From contig NC_067206.1 of NCBI RefSeq assembly GCF_026262505.1, positions 35,727,896-35,791,895 of the forward strand: 64,000 bases of DNA, in the 5' to 3' direction. The DNA comes from Trichomonas vaginalis G3. Its lineage: Eukaryota; Parabasalia; Trichomonadida; Trichomonadidae. Position 1 is the first letter of the stretch. Each line of letters opens with the position of its first letter. Shown here in pieces: positions 50,044-59,529 of the stretch. Below the pieces are notes generated by a model. It had not been told where the DNA came from and searched no databases. It saw only the letters and a list, made by a program, of their open reading frames with translations. The translations under genes and the position numbers were made by a program.

Positions 50044-50356
50044 GTTGTTCTTGAACTGACTTCTCTCCGTCAAATATTGACAGTACGCCAGTTTTGACAT
50101 AATATTGTATTATAAACTTTCCTTTAGTAATATCGGTCAGTTTTGAAGTTATATTTTTGTCTGCTTCAAGAACTTTCACCATCTCGGTTATACCAACTTT
50201 CTTTGCTTTATGAAAATATTTAGGTTCAGCAAAGACTGCTATTCTATAACATTTTCCATTGTTTGTGTAAAGAACTATTCTGTCAATGTATTTGTATTGT
50301 TTGTGAGTATAAACCTTGTTTTGCTTCAATTCAAAGAGATATCCGAATACGTCCAT
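49937..50356 (-). CDS. Maverick part: small protein, 139 aa
   Basis: A minus-strand frame starting Met-Asp-Val-Phe-Gly-Tyr-Leu-Phe, with alternating hydrophobic beta-strand-like segments. Its 3' part overlaps the end of the capsid region on the other strand. It is divergent from the gene at 50376. Function unknown. Confidence 0.45.
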   Translation of the reverse strand: MDVFGYLFELKQNKVYTHKQYKYIDRIVLYTNNGKCYRIAVFAEPKYFHKAKKVGITEMVKVLEADKNITSKLTDITKGKFIIQYYVKTGVLSIFDGEKSVQEQLTDLLPKSARWKLSLCQSEEPQQVSSNESSKEHLP

Positions 50357-50375
50357 CTTTTTATTCTAAGTAAAA

Positions 50376-50911
50376 TGTCATTTCCGAAAAATAAAAGCGT
50401 AAGTGTTTCAAAAGGTTTAATGGCGGTGGCAGATGTGAAGTTAAATTCACCAACTCAAACAAACAGTCAAAGTGTTGTTGTCAATGTCAAAAACAGAGAT
50501 GTTGAAGTGGGGAAACCATACGAAGACGAAGATGGTATAACAATTGTTCCTGTAAAAGAACAACCAACATATCCTGAAGTTAGCAGAGACTTAAGTTCTG
50601 TTGCAGATATTCGAAACGACTACCAACAACTGAAAGACAAACTTCAAACTCAGGAGAAGATTTGTCAAGCTTTAAGTATAATGTTAAACTTGGTTGAGCA
50701 CAACCCTGTAAAAGTGAACTCATATGTCATTGCACCTCATGAAGTTTTGAAAGAACTATTGAAACTTTTGACAGAGGCAGACGATATAAACATCAAAGAA
50801 ATAGAACCCGACATTAGTTGCTGTGGTGTTTCATATAATGTCATTGACAAGATATACGTTATGAAAGGAGGTGAAACGTTGAACTTAAAATATAGTTTTC
50901 AGACGTTATAA
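50376..50911 (+). CDS. Maverick part: 178-aa protein, paralogue of 60842-61454
   Basis: This starts Met-Ser-Phe-Pro-Lys. The C-terminal segment Glu-Pro-Asp-Ile-Ser-Cys-Cys-Gly-Val parallels Asp-Pro-Glu-Ile-Glu-Cys-Cys-Gly-Gln in the set B gene, followed in both by a short beta-rich end. The paired Cys could be structural. Function unknown. It leads a small gene run (50376-51994) that has counterparts in set B. Confidence 0.5.
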
Positions 50912-50961
50912 AAATATTTGACGACCACAACATTTCATTAAAATTTATTTGCTAAGTAAAA

Positions 50962-51200
50962 ATGTCAAAACTTCTTGAAAGACGTTTGAAGAAAATAATA
51001 TAGACTTTATTTCATGTAAAGGACTTTACACACTTTTGAACGATATGAAAGACCCTGTTTTGTTTGTTCGTGTAGACAAAGGAAAGTTCTATGTCTTTAC
51101 AAAATATTTGAACTTCTTAGACAGAGAACTTCAAGAAACGCCATGTGAAAGTTTAGATGAAGTTCTTCTCCACTTTCAGAAAACTTTTAAATATATATAA
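50962..51200 (+). pseudogene. Maverick part: small protein remnant
   Basis: Short coding-like stretch with Leu-Phe-Val-Arg-Val-Asp-Lys and a terminal Leu-Leu-His-Phe-Gln-Lys. It corresponds in position and character to the 91-aa set B frame at 61443-61718. It appears broken. Confidence 0.4.
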
Positions 51201-51994
51201 ATGGCAGAAGACATAATGGTTTATACTATTACGACTAAAAACCCTGAGTCATATAATTCTATAACAACAAACTTACAAAGTCCTCAAGGACGATATTGTA
51301 AACTAACCTTAAACACAATGACGACTAAAGCCTGTTTTGCTCTTTTGACACCAGAAGACTTTATTGTTGTGAATGGTAAAAAATACTCCTTTGAAGATAC
51401 TTACTCAGATATACCACCAACAGGTTTTGTTGACTTATTTAATACTTTAAGGACGAGTGTAACATGTGCTGCAACTAGAGCAGGTTTCATTATGTTTGGA
51501 TGTCCGACTGAGTTTACTATAAATATGAGCTATAATACAAAACTTATTTCTGGTTTTTACTACAACAGTTTCCTATAACAGGAAAAGGTGTCATACAAGG
51601 AATGTCTATTCCATTGACATTAAGCACACCAATCTTATATATTGTTTCAAACTTAGGTTCAAAGTGTTATTCGAATGTCGACAGAAACTATTATGACCAA
51701 AAGATACTTATGCGTATAAACAATACTTTCTCTGCTGGTTTGCCTATTGTTCATTCGAATGCAGAATTTTCAACCTTAGTGAACTCAAACACTTTGGCAA
51801 GTATAACGTTGACATTAGTTGACGCAAACTTTGTTCCTGTAAAACTTTTATGTCCTATGTATTTGTCAATGACGGCAGAAAGTTTCGAATTGGAAGATGC
51901 AACTGGTGAAAGTATTGTATTACAAGAACAACTTCAACAACAAATAGCTCAAGAACAACAAATGCAACAAATGGAACAACAAAGTCAAGAATAA
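51201..51994 (+). pseudogene. Maverick part: minor capsid (penton-like) candidate (broken)
   Basis: Beta-rich sequence of about 260 codons beginning Met-Ala-Glu-Asp-Ile-Met and ending in a Gln-rich tail. Its size, beta content and place next to the capsid gene fit a single-jelly-roll penton-like protein. A related layout is seen in the set B frame at 61679-62443, where both have a 'Val-Pro-Val...Leu' strand near the end. It appears broken. Confidence 0.45.
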
Positions 51995-52023
51995 AAAATA
52001 ATATTTTTTTTATTTTTATAAAA

Positions 52024-52245
52024 ATGTACAGAATAGATGTTTCAGATTTTTATGACTTCCAAGCATTCAGAAATATGTGTCCATTTAGAGACTATAACAA
52101 AGCAGTCGAGAATTTGAAACGTTTAGTCATTTATGTTGACTCTGCCCCAGAATGTTATGTTATGAAAGAATGGGATGTAGTCTTTAACAAACCAAGAGCA
52201 ACAATAGTGTCTGAACAAGAATGTAGACAGAAACTTAAGAAATAA
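52024..52245 (+). CDS. Maverick part: 73-aa protein
   Basis: Short frame starting Met-Tyr-Arg-Ile-Asp-Val, with Cys-Tyr-Val-Met-Lys-Glu-Trp in the middle and a Lys-rich end. It lies immediately upstream of the helicase remnant. Function unknown. Confidence 0.4.
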   Translation: MYRIDVSDFYDFQAFRNMCPFRDYNKAVENLKRLVIYVDSAPECYVMKEWDVVFNKPRATIVSEQECRQKLKK

Positions 52246-52259
52246 AAGTCGTACAAGTT

Positions 52260-53230
52260 GGCATGAAGATGTTAGATGCTTGGGATATCTTATTGTCAAA
52301 GTTAGAAAGATTTTTCAGTTCGAGGTATAAAGTTCTATACACCTTCTCCAAACTTCTATTCTATCTTCACTGGATATAAATACGAACAAGTAGAATGGAA
52401 AGAAAATATTATAGAAGCTTGGTTAGACCATGTCAAAGAAATTATATGCAATGGAAACGAAAAGGTTTATGAGTATATCTTATGTTGGTTTGCAAACATC
52501 TTACAACATCCAAGTGCTAAAAATGAAACTGCTCTCATTATAATTGGAAAACAAGGAACAGTAAGAACACATTCTTTACAGATATCTTATGCAACTGTTA
52601 GAAGGTTATTCGAACCCTAATATGACAAACTTAGAAAACATCTGCGGTAAATTTAACTCTTCAATTGAGAATATGAAACTTATAGTTGCAATGAACTTCA
52701 AAGTATAGATACAACAAAAGTTTTGAACTCAGATGCTTTGAAGAGTCTTATAACAGACAAAGTTGGAGTTGTTGAAAGAAAGTATAAAGACAAAGAGTTT
52801 GTGAAATTGCAAACTTCATTATGTTTCAAACAATGTTTTTCCGATGAAGTTAGAAAGTTCTGACAGAAGATATGTAGTTGTCAGAACGTCAGATTCTCAT
52901 ATGCAAGATACAGAATATTTTGACGACTTAGCAGAAACTTTGACATCTGACTTTTACAACACTTGTTCTCATACTTTATGACATTAGATATTTCTAAGTT
53001 CAATCCAAGACAAATTCCAACATACCGAAGAGAGACAAACATTGTTAGAAGCAAACAAGAGTGTATATGAACTGTTCATAGATGAAACTGACTTTGTGTC
53101 ATTAGATGAAAAGGTCATTGTACGATTCGTATAAACAATATTGTCAAGAATATGTTATATGGCAGCTTCTAAACGTACATTCTTGGCAAATGTCAAAAGT
53201 CTTTTAGATGTTCAGAATGGTGTATATACA
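52260..53230 (+). pseudogene. Maverick part: D5-like (SF3) helicase remnant (broken)
   Basis: A stretch around 52336-52560 reads Phe-Thr-Gly-Tyr-Lys-Tyr-Glu, then Val-Tyr-Glu-Tyr-Ile-Leu-Cys-Trp-Phe-Ala-Asn-Ile-Leu-Gln-His. It is followed by a Walker A-like Ile-Ile-Ile-Gly-Lys-Gln-Gly-Thr. This is the layout of D5-type primase-helicase ATPases (DUF5906-like) of large DNA viruses and virophage-like elements. The region is heavily broken. Its presence is more typical of Polinton-like viruses than of classical animal Polintons. Confidence 0.65.
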
Positions 53231-53288
53231 AAGAAAAATTTTTCTGAGTAAATTTTAAAAAAAAATATTTTTTTATCCGATAGAAAAG

Positions 53289-53700
53289 ATGACGAAATTC
53301 ATCTCAGTAAATAAGTACATGACAGAAGTCAAAGAAGAACTAGACCCATTCACATATTTGAATGTTTACTTCTACCATTTTGAAAAGTCTTCATTCAGCA
53401 AAGTTTGGAACATCGAACCAGTTAAGTTTGCTATTGTGACTAAAAATGGTGCGAAATTTGAAGACTTAGACATAGAAGGTTTTTGACAGTCAAAGAAAAT
53501 TTTGACAGAAAGTTCTCAAAACTCGAAGAAGGTAAAGCATACAAACTTGTTATACCTTATGAACCAAAGAAAGCAGACGACTATGAATATTATGAGTCTA
53601 AGATAGTTGAAGTTCAAGGTAAATTGGGTAAAAAGATTTTAGAGTCTAAGCCAGTGTTTGCCCTAAAGAGGAAGAGAACATTGACATTGACCCAGAAATG
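53289..53700 (+). pseudogene. Maverick part: small protein remnant
   Basis: Two short coding-like stretches: one starting Met-Thr-Lys-Phe-Ile-Ser, the other Lys/Glu-rich with a Tyr-Glu-Tyr-Tyr-Glu motif. Unknown family. They lie convergent with the minus-strand gene that ends at 53756. It appears broken. Confidence 0.35.
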
Positions 53701-53755
53701 TTCTAAAATAAAATTTTATTTTTACATGTCAAATTTCTTTTTCTCTGGAACTGGT

Positions 53756-54184
53756 TCAGGTTCTTTCTTTCTTTCTTCTACTTTCTTTTCTTTCTTTTCT
53801 TTTCTTTTCTCTCTTCTTCTTCTCTGGTGGAGTTATGTCAAATTTGGCGCAACTATATTTATGTAAAAGTTCTTTGTCCTTTAATAGCTCATCTATTCTG
53901 TTTTCTATTTCATCTTCAAGAACAGCGCATGTGTCTTCTTTGCATTCTAAGAAGTTTTGTTGGACTTCATCTCTCCAAGAGGCGTCATCTCTGTCAACAA
54001 GTCTGTCATTGACAAACTTAAAGACTGCTCTGCTTAATGTTTTATGGTTCTTGTCATATTCCCAGAAACAGAACTTTAGAACAAATTCACCTTTCTTGTT
54101 TACACTATGTAAGATTTTATGGTCGACAGAAGTTTTAGAGTCAAAAAGCTTGTCTCGAATATAGATAGCGAAATCACTAGACAT
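53756..54184 (-). CDS. Maverick part: 142-aa charged protein
   Basis: A helical protein with a Lys/Arg/Glu repeat tail encoded by TTCTTT-like microsatellite DNA. It starts 36 bp from the ATPase on the other strand, the same divergent arrangement that the set B minor capsid candidate has with its ATPase. Function unknown. Confidence 0.45.
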   Translation of the reverse strand: MSSDFAIYIRDKLFDSKTSVDHKILHSVNKKGEFVLKFCFWEYDKNHKTLSRAVFKFVNDRLVDRDDASWRDEVQQNFLECKEDTCAVLEDEIENRIDELLKDKELLHKYSCAKFDITPPEKKKREKKRKERKESRRKKERT

Positions 54185-54220
54185 TTTCTAAAAGATAAAA
54201 ATTTTAATTTTTCTAAAAAT

Positions 54221-55095
54221 ATGTTAGAAAAAAAGTTTGCTGACATTGACAAGAAATTTGAGAATGTTTTAAACAAGAACAAGGTGAAGTTAGAAAATGC
54301 TCAAATAAAACCTATACATGACAAGTTCTTATTTGCTCAGAATGGTATAACAGGTCTAATTGCACCACCTGGGTCGGGTAAGACTTTCACTTATCTTAAA
54401 TGGCTGCACAACAACAAGAACTAGATGAGAAGAACCCATTCTATGAGTTAGTTGTTATTTGTAGTACTTCTGGTCAATTTGACCAAACCGTCAATTCGTT
54501 CAAAGATATTATAAAGAAGTCTAAGTTAGTATGTATAAAGGATACTGAGTTGTTAGATTGGATAAAGAAGTACCAAAGAAGAGTTTTGAAGTATAATGCT
54601 ATAAATGAGTATATAAATTCTAAGTTCAAAGACCCAAATGAGGAAATGCAGAGAATATTAGAGAAGAAACACTTCAGAAACAAACAGAAAGAGATAGAAT
54701 ACATTTCGAAGAAATTGCAATCGTACGATTGGAAGACTTACCCTCACAGATGTCTTCTTATCTTAGATGATTTCGCCTCTCATCCTTTGTTAAAGAACAG
54801 AGAACAAGATATGTGTCGAATTCTTAAGAAGCTCAGACACTTTAACATCTCAGTCGTAATATGTGTACAGACAGCAAAGAGTTTAAGTAAGGATGTTAAA
54901 AGAATACTTACTGACATTATACTTTTCCCCGGATTGTCCGAAGACGATTTCATGGAACTTATGAAAGAGTCCATGGCAGGTAAGTTTGACAGATATGAAC
55001 TCTGGGAGAAGTATAAAGTCATACAAGACCCTCATACTTCTTTCAGAATTCATATCTACGCAAACAAAGTTCAAATTGTAAAAAGTCAAGCGTAA
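54221..55095 (+). pseudogene. Maverick part: packaging ATPase, set A (broken)
   Basis: FtsK/HerA-type (A32-like) genome-packaging ATPase. It has a Walker A, Ala-Pro-Pro-Gly-Ser-Gly-Lys-Thr-Phe, and a Walker B, Leu-Leu-Ile-Leu-Asp-Asp-Phe. Such ATPases pump DNA into the capsid and are a hallmark of Polintons. It is broken by about one interruption. The related set B copy is at 59530-60417. Confidence 0.75.
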
Positions 55096-55103
55096 AAATA
55101 AAG

Positions 55104-55260
55104 AGTTTTGGCGACCAGGGTTTTTTCACTACTCGCTGTTCTTCACTGTTTTCATAGAGTTTTGGCGACTGCGTTTTTTTCATTACTCGCTGTTCTTCAC
55201 GATTTTCATGAGTTTTAGGCGACCCCGAAAGAAGTCGGGCTCGCTGTTCTTCTCTCGGTT
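55104..55260. repeat. Three imperfect tandem repeats of about 50 bp
   Basis: Each unit begins GAGTTTTGGCGAC (third: GAGTTTTAGGCGAC) and contains CTCGCTGTTCTTC. It lies just after the set A ATPase, at the left of the cassette. Non-coding. Confidence 0.7.
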
Positions 55261-55521
55261 TTCCGAGGGAAGCAAGCATATGAGGAAATTCATGATTTTT
55301 GTTGCTGAATTCAATAAAAATAATGTTTAGGTGAAGTGGTGAGAACTCACCTGTTTTCTCACCTCTTTTCTCACCTCAGTTATTTTTTTAAATTTTGTGA
55401 AAACTCAACGGTTTGACACATGCCCTAAAAATTATTTTACTCAGAATTTTGTTGCTGAATTCAATAAAAATAATGTTTAGGTGAAGTGGTGAGAACTCAC
55501 CTGTTTTCTCACCTGTTTTTT

Positions 55522-56463
55522 TTATAAGCGTTTTACATGAATTGTACGATGTATATTTGAAATCTTAAACAATTTCGTAGCTTCTATTTCTTCTGTCAGT
55601 ACATCGAATGTTTTAACGATACCGAAAGTTTCTTTATACTTCTTCTTGACGTCAGATAGAAGGAAATCGTCAGCAGTTGGATAGTTTTTGTTCAGAAATT
55701 CTAACATGTTCATTTTATCTTCTGCTGGCTTTTCTGCTTCTTTCTTTAAGTCTGCATAGTCGTTTCGCATACGTTCTATCTCTTTGACGGAGTAGTTATA
55801 TTTCCTCATTGCTGCTTTACATTTAGAACATTGCGGGTTCATTTTTGCGTTATATTCTGAAACCTTACCTGCTAAAACAACCAAGGCGTCAATGGTTTTC
55901 TTTAAATCTGAAGCAGTTGGTTTTATCTGTTCATTCCATACCTTACCCCTACTATCTTTATCTCTTATTTCCCAAACACATTTTGCAACTAATGAAACAA
56001 AGTTGTCGTAGGTCTTAAACTCCCCGGATTTATATATGTCAGAAACATTCTTATATACCATGTCGCAATCTTTGTCCATAACTTTATGGTTGCAATGAAA
56101 ACCAAGGAATTCATAGTTTACCTTACGTATGAACTTCTTTATTTCTACTGAGTCAGTTGCTTTGACTTCAATTTCGTCGAATTCAGGAATAGTTAGTTTT
56201 TGCTGCTGAATTTCAGGCAATTTGGGTAAATGGTCAATAATGTCCTGCATTTCATAAAGATACTGTTCATTTGTTTCATCCTGTGCGGTACAGTCTAAAT
56301 TACTTGTTAAAAGTTCCTGCTTTATCTTCTGGATTTTTGTTTCGAAAGTATATGAAGAAGGAATGAAGTTTTTCATCTCTACTAACATAGATGTTGGATT
56401 CATGACTAACGAGTTTGGTGCTGTAGTTGTTTGTATTGTTGTTGTGCCGATTGTTGAAATCAT
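55522..56463 (-). CDS. Cassette gene: 313-aa protein, unknown
   Basis: An intact frame in the inverted-repeat cassette. A Cys-x-x-Cys pair with His further upstream (Cys-Asn-His and Cys-Ser-Lys-Cys) hints at a metal site. The rest is helical and charged. The last about 60 residues could form a winged helix. It may act on DNA or regulate the element, but this is inference from composition only. Confidence 0.5.
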   Translation of the reverse strand: MISTIGTTTIQTTTAPNSLVMNPTSMLVEMKNFIPSSYTFETKIQKIKQELLTSNLDCTAQDETNEQYLYEMQDIIDHLPKLPEIQQQKLTIPEFDEIEVKATDSVEIKKFIRKVNYEFLGFHCNHKVMDKDCDMVYKNVSDIYKSGEFKTYDNFVSLVAKCVWEIRDKDSRGKVWNEQIKPTASDLKKTIDALVVLAGKVSEYNAKMNPQCSKCKAAMRKYNYSVKEIERMRNDYADLKKEAEKPAEDKMNMLEFLNKNYPTADDFLLSDVKKKYKETFGIVKTFDVLTEEIEATKLFKISNIHRTIHVKRL

Positions 56464-56811
56464 ATTTTTTATACAAAATAAAAAAAATAAATAAAATAAA
56501 GTTAGTTTTATTTTTTATTTCATGAAAATTCAAGAGGTGAGAAAAGAGGTGAAAAAAGAGGTGAGATCGCACCTCTTCACCTAAACATTATTTTTGGGTC
56601 ATTTACGCTCATTACGATGAAGTTTCGACAAAACATTTACGTTCATGTTTGACAAAATATTTACGATGAAATCATGAAAATTCATGAGGTGAGAAAAGAG
56701 GTGAAAAAAGAGGTGAGATCGCACCTCTTCACCTAAACATTATTTTTGCTGAATTCAGCAACAAAATTCAAATTGTAAAAAGTCAAGCTTGAAAAATGTA
56801 AGTGTTTAGTC

Positions 56812-56991
56812 TTAGTAAGATGGTAGCTTCTTAAAGCAAATACCATTGCTGAGTTTTATGTACGTGAAGAGAAGTACAATGAATTCAATTACGAGTACAA
56901 TTGCAATGACAACTAAGGCAACTATTTTTGTCTTTTGCCAGCAAGGGTACTTCTTCTCTTCCAATGGTTCGGCAGAACTATACTCACTCAT
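56812..56991 (-). CDS. Maverick part: small single-pass membrane protein
   Basis: Starting at the ATG at 56991 (Met-Ser-Glu-Tyr-Ser-Ser), the protein has about 59 residues. One strong transmembrane helix (Ile/Val/Leu-rich, about residues 19-40) follows a short polar N-terminus with a Cys. It is divergent from the gene at 57036. Confidence 0.5.
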   Translation of the reverse strand: MSEYSSAEPLEEKKYPCWQKTKIVALVVIAIVLVIEFIVLLFTYIKLSNGICFKKLPSY

Positions 56992-57035
56992 GAGAAATGC
57001 CAAAACGGTTTAATAGAAAAAGTGTCATTTTTTTC

Positions 57036-57308
57036 ATGTCCGAAGACTCGAAGGTGCAACACTTCCAAAATACCGACGAACTCAGAAGAGCAGCATGGCA
57101 GTATCTTCTTGACAACTTCTTTGAGTTCTCCAGGTACACCTTGGAAAATGCTGAAGAACTCCGACACAGAGAATTTGGAGAAATTGCACTCCAATACTAC
57201 ATTGACAAACAAAGGGTAAACAAAGTTAGTATACATATCACGTGTACGGAGGCACTGCGCGCCTCCTTACTCCTGATATGTGAATTTGACACTTTACAAA
57301 ACCGTTAA
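57036..57308 (+). CDS. Maverick part: 90-aa protein
   Basis: Starts Met-Ser-Glu-Asp-Ser-Lys, with TCATT (57025-57029) just upstream as an Inr candidate. It is helical and charged, with Arg-Arg-Ala-Ala-Trp and Asp-Asn-Phe-Phe-Glu-Phe. Function unknown. Confidence 0.45.
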   Translation: MSEDSKVQHFQNTDELRRAAWQYLLDNFFEFSRYTLENAEELRHREFGEIALQYYIDKQRVNKVSIHITCTEALRASLLLICEFDTLQNR

Positions 57309-57428
57309 CGTATATTTTACAACACAAACGACAACACTAACTTAACCTTAAATATTTATAAAGCCGCCAACCACTTCACCTCACTAACGTTTTCACTAAC
57401 GAACTCACTAATGTAAAAATAAACGTTC

Positions 57429-57749
57429 TCACTTACAAAAGTATTGCAACTCCTCCCATTGCTGTGCTTCATATAACAGCTCATAATCTTCTGACTCACT
57501 TTCTTCTTCATATAGGTCAAAATCACTGTCATAGTTTATACCTGTAAGTTTTGACAAAGCTAATGAAACACGCTTACCGTTTGTATCTATTGCTTGTATA
57601 AACTTTCCATTATGCTTGTAGTCATAAACGCTCAAACTAACTTTACCCTTTCTCCCTCGTATCTGATAGAATGTATTTTCACGAGGAACGAAGAACAAAT
57701 TCTTGAACTCATGACCGTTGTAGTTTGTTATCTCAATAGTTTTCGTCAT
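57429..57749 (-). CDS. Maverick part: 106-aa protein
   Basis: I prefer the internal ATG at 57749 (Met-Thr-Lys-Thr-Ile-Glu), because the upstream part of the frame is AT-driven. The N-terminal half is beta-like and basic, and the C-terminal half is very acidic. Function unknown. Confidence 0.45.
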   Translation of the reverse strand: MTKTIEITNYNGHEFKNLFFVPRENTFYQIRGRKGKVSLSVYDYKHNGKFIQAIDTNGKRVSLALSKLTGINYDSDFDLYEEESESEDYELLYEAQQWEELQYFCK

Positions 57750-57849
57750 TACATCCAAAATAAAATAAAAAATTATATAAAAATAAAATAAAAAATTAAT
57801 GATATCACCACCCTCACACGTATGAAAACATAGCACAAAAATAAATTTA

Positions 57850-57897
57850 GGTGAAGAGGTGAGATCTCACCTCTTTTTTCACCTCTTTTTTCACCCT
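57850..57897. repeat. Further copy of the AGGTGA repeat
   Basis: AGGTGAAGAGGTGAGATCTC, then repeats of CACCTCTTTTTT. It matches the cassette ends near 55335 and 56700 and may mark another boundary, just before the set B genes. Confidence 0.5.
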
Positions 57898-57912
57898 GTT
57901 GAATTCATTGCT

Positions 57913-58434
57913 TTATCCAACTCTCTTCCTTGGTTTCTTTTTAGTTGCTTTCTTCACGTCTGTCTCCAACTTGACTGTCTTTCTTCTTCGTCCGTAATGA
58001 TACCAGTTACTTCCACCAGTCAATGGGTCAAATGGTCTTTCGTAAGGGTTTCCATACATTCCATAGGGACCATACGGAAGAACTACTGGTGGAGAAGAAA
58101 CATTTTCTTTAGTTCCATCGAATCTATTTAAATGCATTGTTTCACCTTTCATCTGGTCATTAAAGTCTTTTGCGTGTTTTGCAAACTCATCGTCCTTTCC
58201 TAAAGCATTTTCTGACTCAGTCGCAACCAAATTGGATGCTTTATTTATGAGCCCTATTTTATTTAATCTTAACTTCTTTGCAACCCAGCCTCCAATCTTC
58301 CCTTTATTTGCATCTAATGTCTTCGAAACCCTTCCTCCACTCATTTTATTTACTGCGTCATAAGCTCCAAGTGCTTTTGCTCCAAATGCTAATGCTTTTG
58401 TTCCCATTGCGCCTAAAGCTGCCCAAGCTACCAT
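57913..58434 (-). CDS. Maverick set B: pVI-like minor virion protein candidate
   Basis: This 173-aa protein has an Ala/Gly-rich amphipathic N-terminus (Met-Val-Ala-Trp-Ala-Ala-Leu-Gly), a Gly/Tyr/Pro-rich middle and a strongly basic C-terminus (Lys-Lys-Ala-Thr-Lys-Lys-Lys-Pro-Arg-Lys). This layout recalls adenovirus pVI/pX-like proteins, which link genome and capsid and disrupt membranes. The assignment is by layout only. The frame looks intact. Confidence 0.5.
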   Translation of the reverse strand: MVAWAALGAMGTKALAFGAKALGAYDAVNKMSGGRVSKTLDANKGKIGGWVAKKLRLNKIGLINKASNLVATESENALGKDDEFAKHAKDFNDQMKGETMHLNRFDGTKENVSSPPVVLPYGPYGMYGNPYERPFDPLTGGSNWYHYGRRRKTVKLETDVKKATKKKPRKRVG

Positions 58435-58632
58435 TTACACCATATTAAAATCATCTCTCTTCAATATTATCTCATAAAAGTTCTCGTTACTGGAGAAAGT
58501 CAATGAAACATAAACGTTCTCATTCATAAACTTCTTTCTTATATCATCTATACGCTTCAAAATGTCTGAACAATTGCTAACATCTTCTACAACAGTTATT
58601 TCATCATGAATGACCTTCAAGAACAAGCTCAT
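58435..58632 (-). CDS. Maverick set B: 65-aa protein
   Basis: This starts Met-Ser-Leu-Phe-Leu-Lys and is tightly packed: its stop touches the start of the 173-aa gene. It has an alternating hydrophobic pattern and is of unknown function. A further short open stretch lies between 58634 and 58751. Confidence 0.5.
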   Translation of the reverse strand: MSLFLKVIHDEITVVEDVSNCSDILKRIDDIRKKFMNENVYVSLTFSSNENFYEIILKRDDFNMV

Positions 58633-58751
58633 TTAATATGCTATTAAAATCATCTCAATAATGAGTCCATCCTTTCCGTCTTTGGGTAGCACAACATCTT
58701 TCATTGAAGAAGGTTCGACAAGTCTTATGTTAAACTTACTGACAAAGTTTG

Positions 58752-59514
58752 TTATACTATAATGCTTGGCGGCGAATACATGTAGTTTGAAAGACATAAT
58801 ATAGATTCTTCAGCAAATTCACTTATACTGGATTTTATAACAATGTTCTCACGAGACCAAATACCACCAATTGACAATCTTGTAAGCAATCCTGCTGAAC
58901 CTTCTACTGTAAACGTCGATGGTAACATTCCACGAAGGTCATCTATTGACATCGTTGAGTCACTGTATTTAAATATTTTCTTAAAGCAATCGTCATTATC
59001 TAACCATGCAATAGCTTTGAAGTTTTCATTCGAATATACATCTGCTTCATTAAATGTAAAACCTGACTTCTTTGCAGAGATGACTTTAAAATCTATTGAG
59101 TTTGTTTCAAAATTATATGCTATGGTAACTTCTGAAGGTAATGGATGTCCTTCCGCAGTCAGTTGTTCTCTCACTACCGTTTGAAGCTTTGTATTAAAAA
59201 CTTTCATGTCATCTCCTGTATCTAAGTTCACATACACAGCAACAGGGAAACTATCTTGCTTCTTTGTTTCATCATTATATCTCAAAACATTAAAGTTCTT
59301 CAATAATATTGTTCTTCCTGCTGGAATACTTCGAACCTGTCTGATTTCAATAGCTTTCTCACCTCCTACATACTCTACCCAGTGTCTTGGATATTCATAA
59401 GTATACTGACTTTCTTGAATTTTGGTTGGTTTCATCATAACATGTTCATAGTATATCTTTATACTCTTGTCAGTTAGACTCGGTGCTATGTTCTGAATAT
59501 TTCTGACTTGCATT
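58752..59514 (-). CDS. Maverick set B: beta-rich minor capsid candidate
   Basis: From the ATG at 59514 (Met-Gln-Val-Arg-Asn-Ile-Gln) the protein has about 253 aa and is strongly beta-rich. It has Trp-Val-Glu-Tyr-Val-Gly and Ala-Val-Tyr-Val-Asn-Leu strands. It looks intact. The starts of this gene and the ATPase are only 15 bp apart, so a shared promoter is likely. It may form penton or fibre-base structures, but this is inference. Confidence 0.5.
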
Positions 59515-59529
59515 TTTAATGGAGATAAA

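Larger units (their letters stand above)
55092..56788. mobile_element. Cassette inserted between Maverick gene sets
   Basis: The 22 bp at the end of the set A ATPase (55070-55091, TTCAAATTGTAAAAAGTCAA and two more bases) recur at 56767-56788. Inside, a GTTGCTGAATTCA...AATAATGTTTAGGTGAAG block occurs twice on the left (about 55300-55370 and 55448-55515). In inverse orientation, part of it (the AGGTGAAG side) recurs at about 56530-56595 and the whole block at about 56690-56765. This outlines a cassette carrying the 313-aa gene between inverted repeats. A related AGGTGAAGAGGTGAGA block lies at about 57850. Confidence 0.6.
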
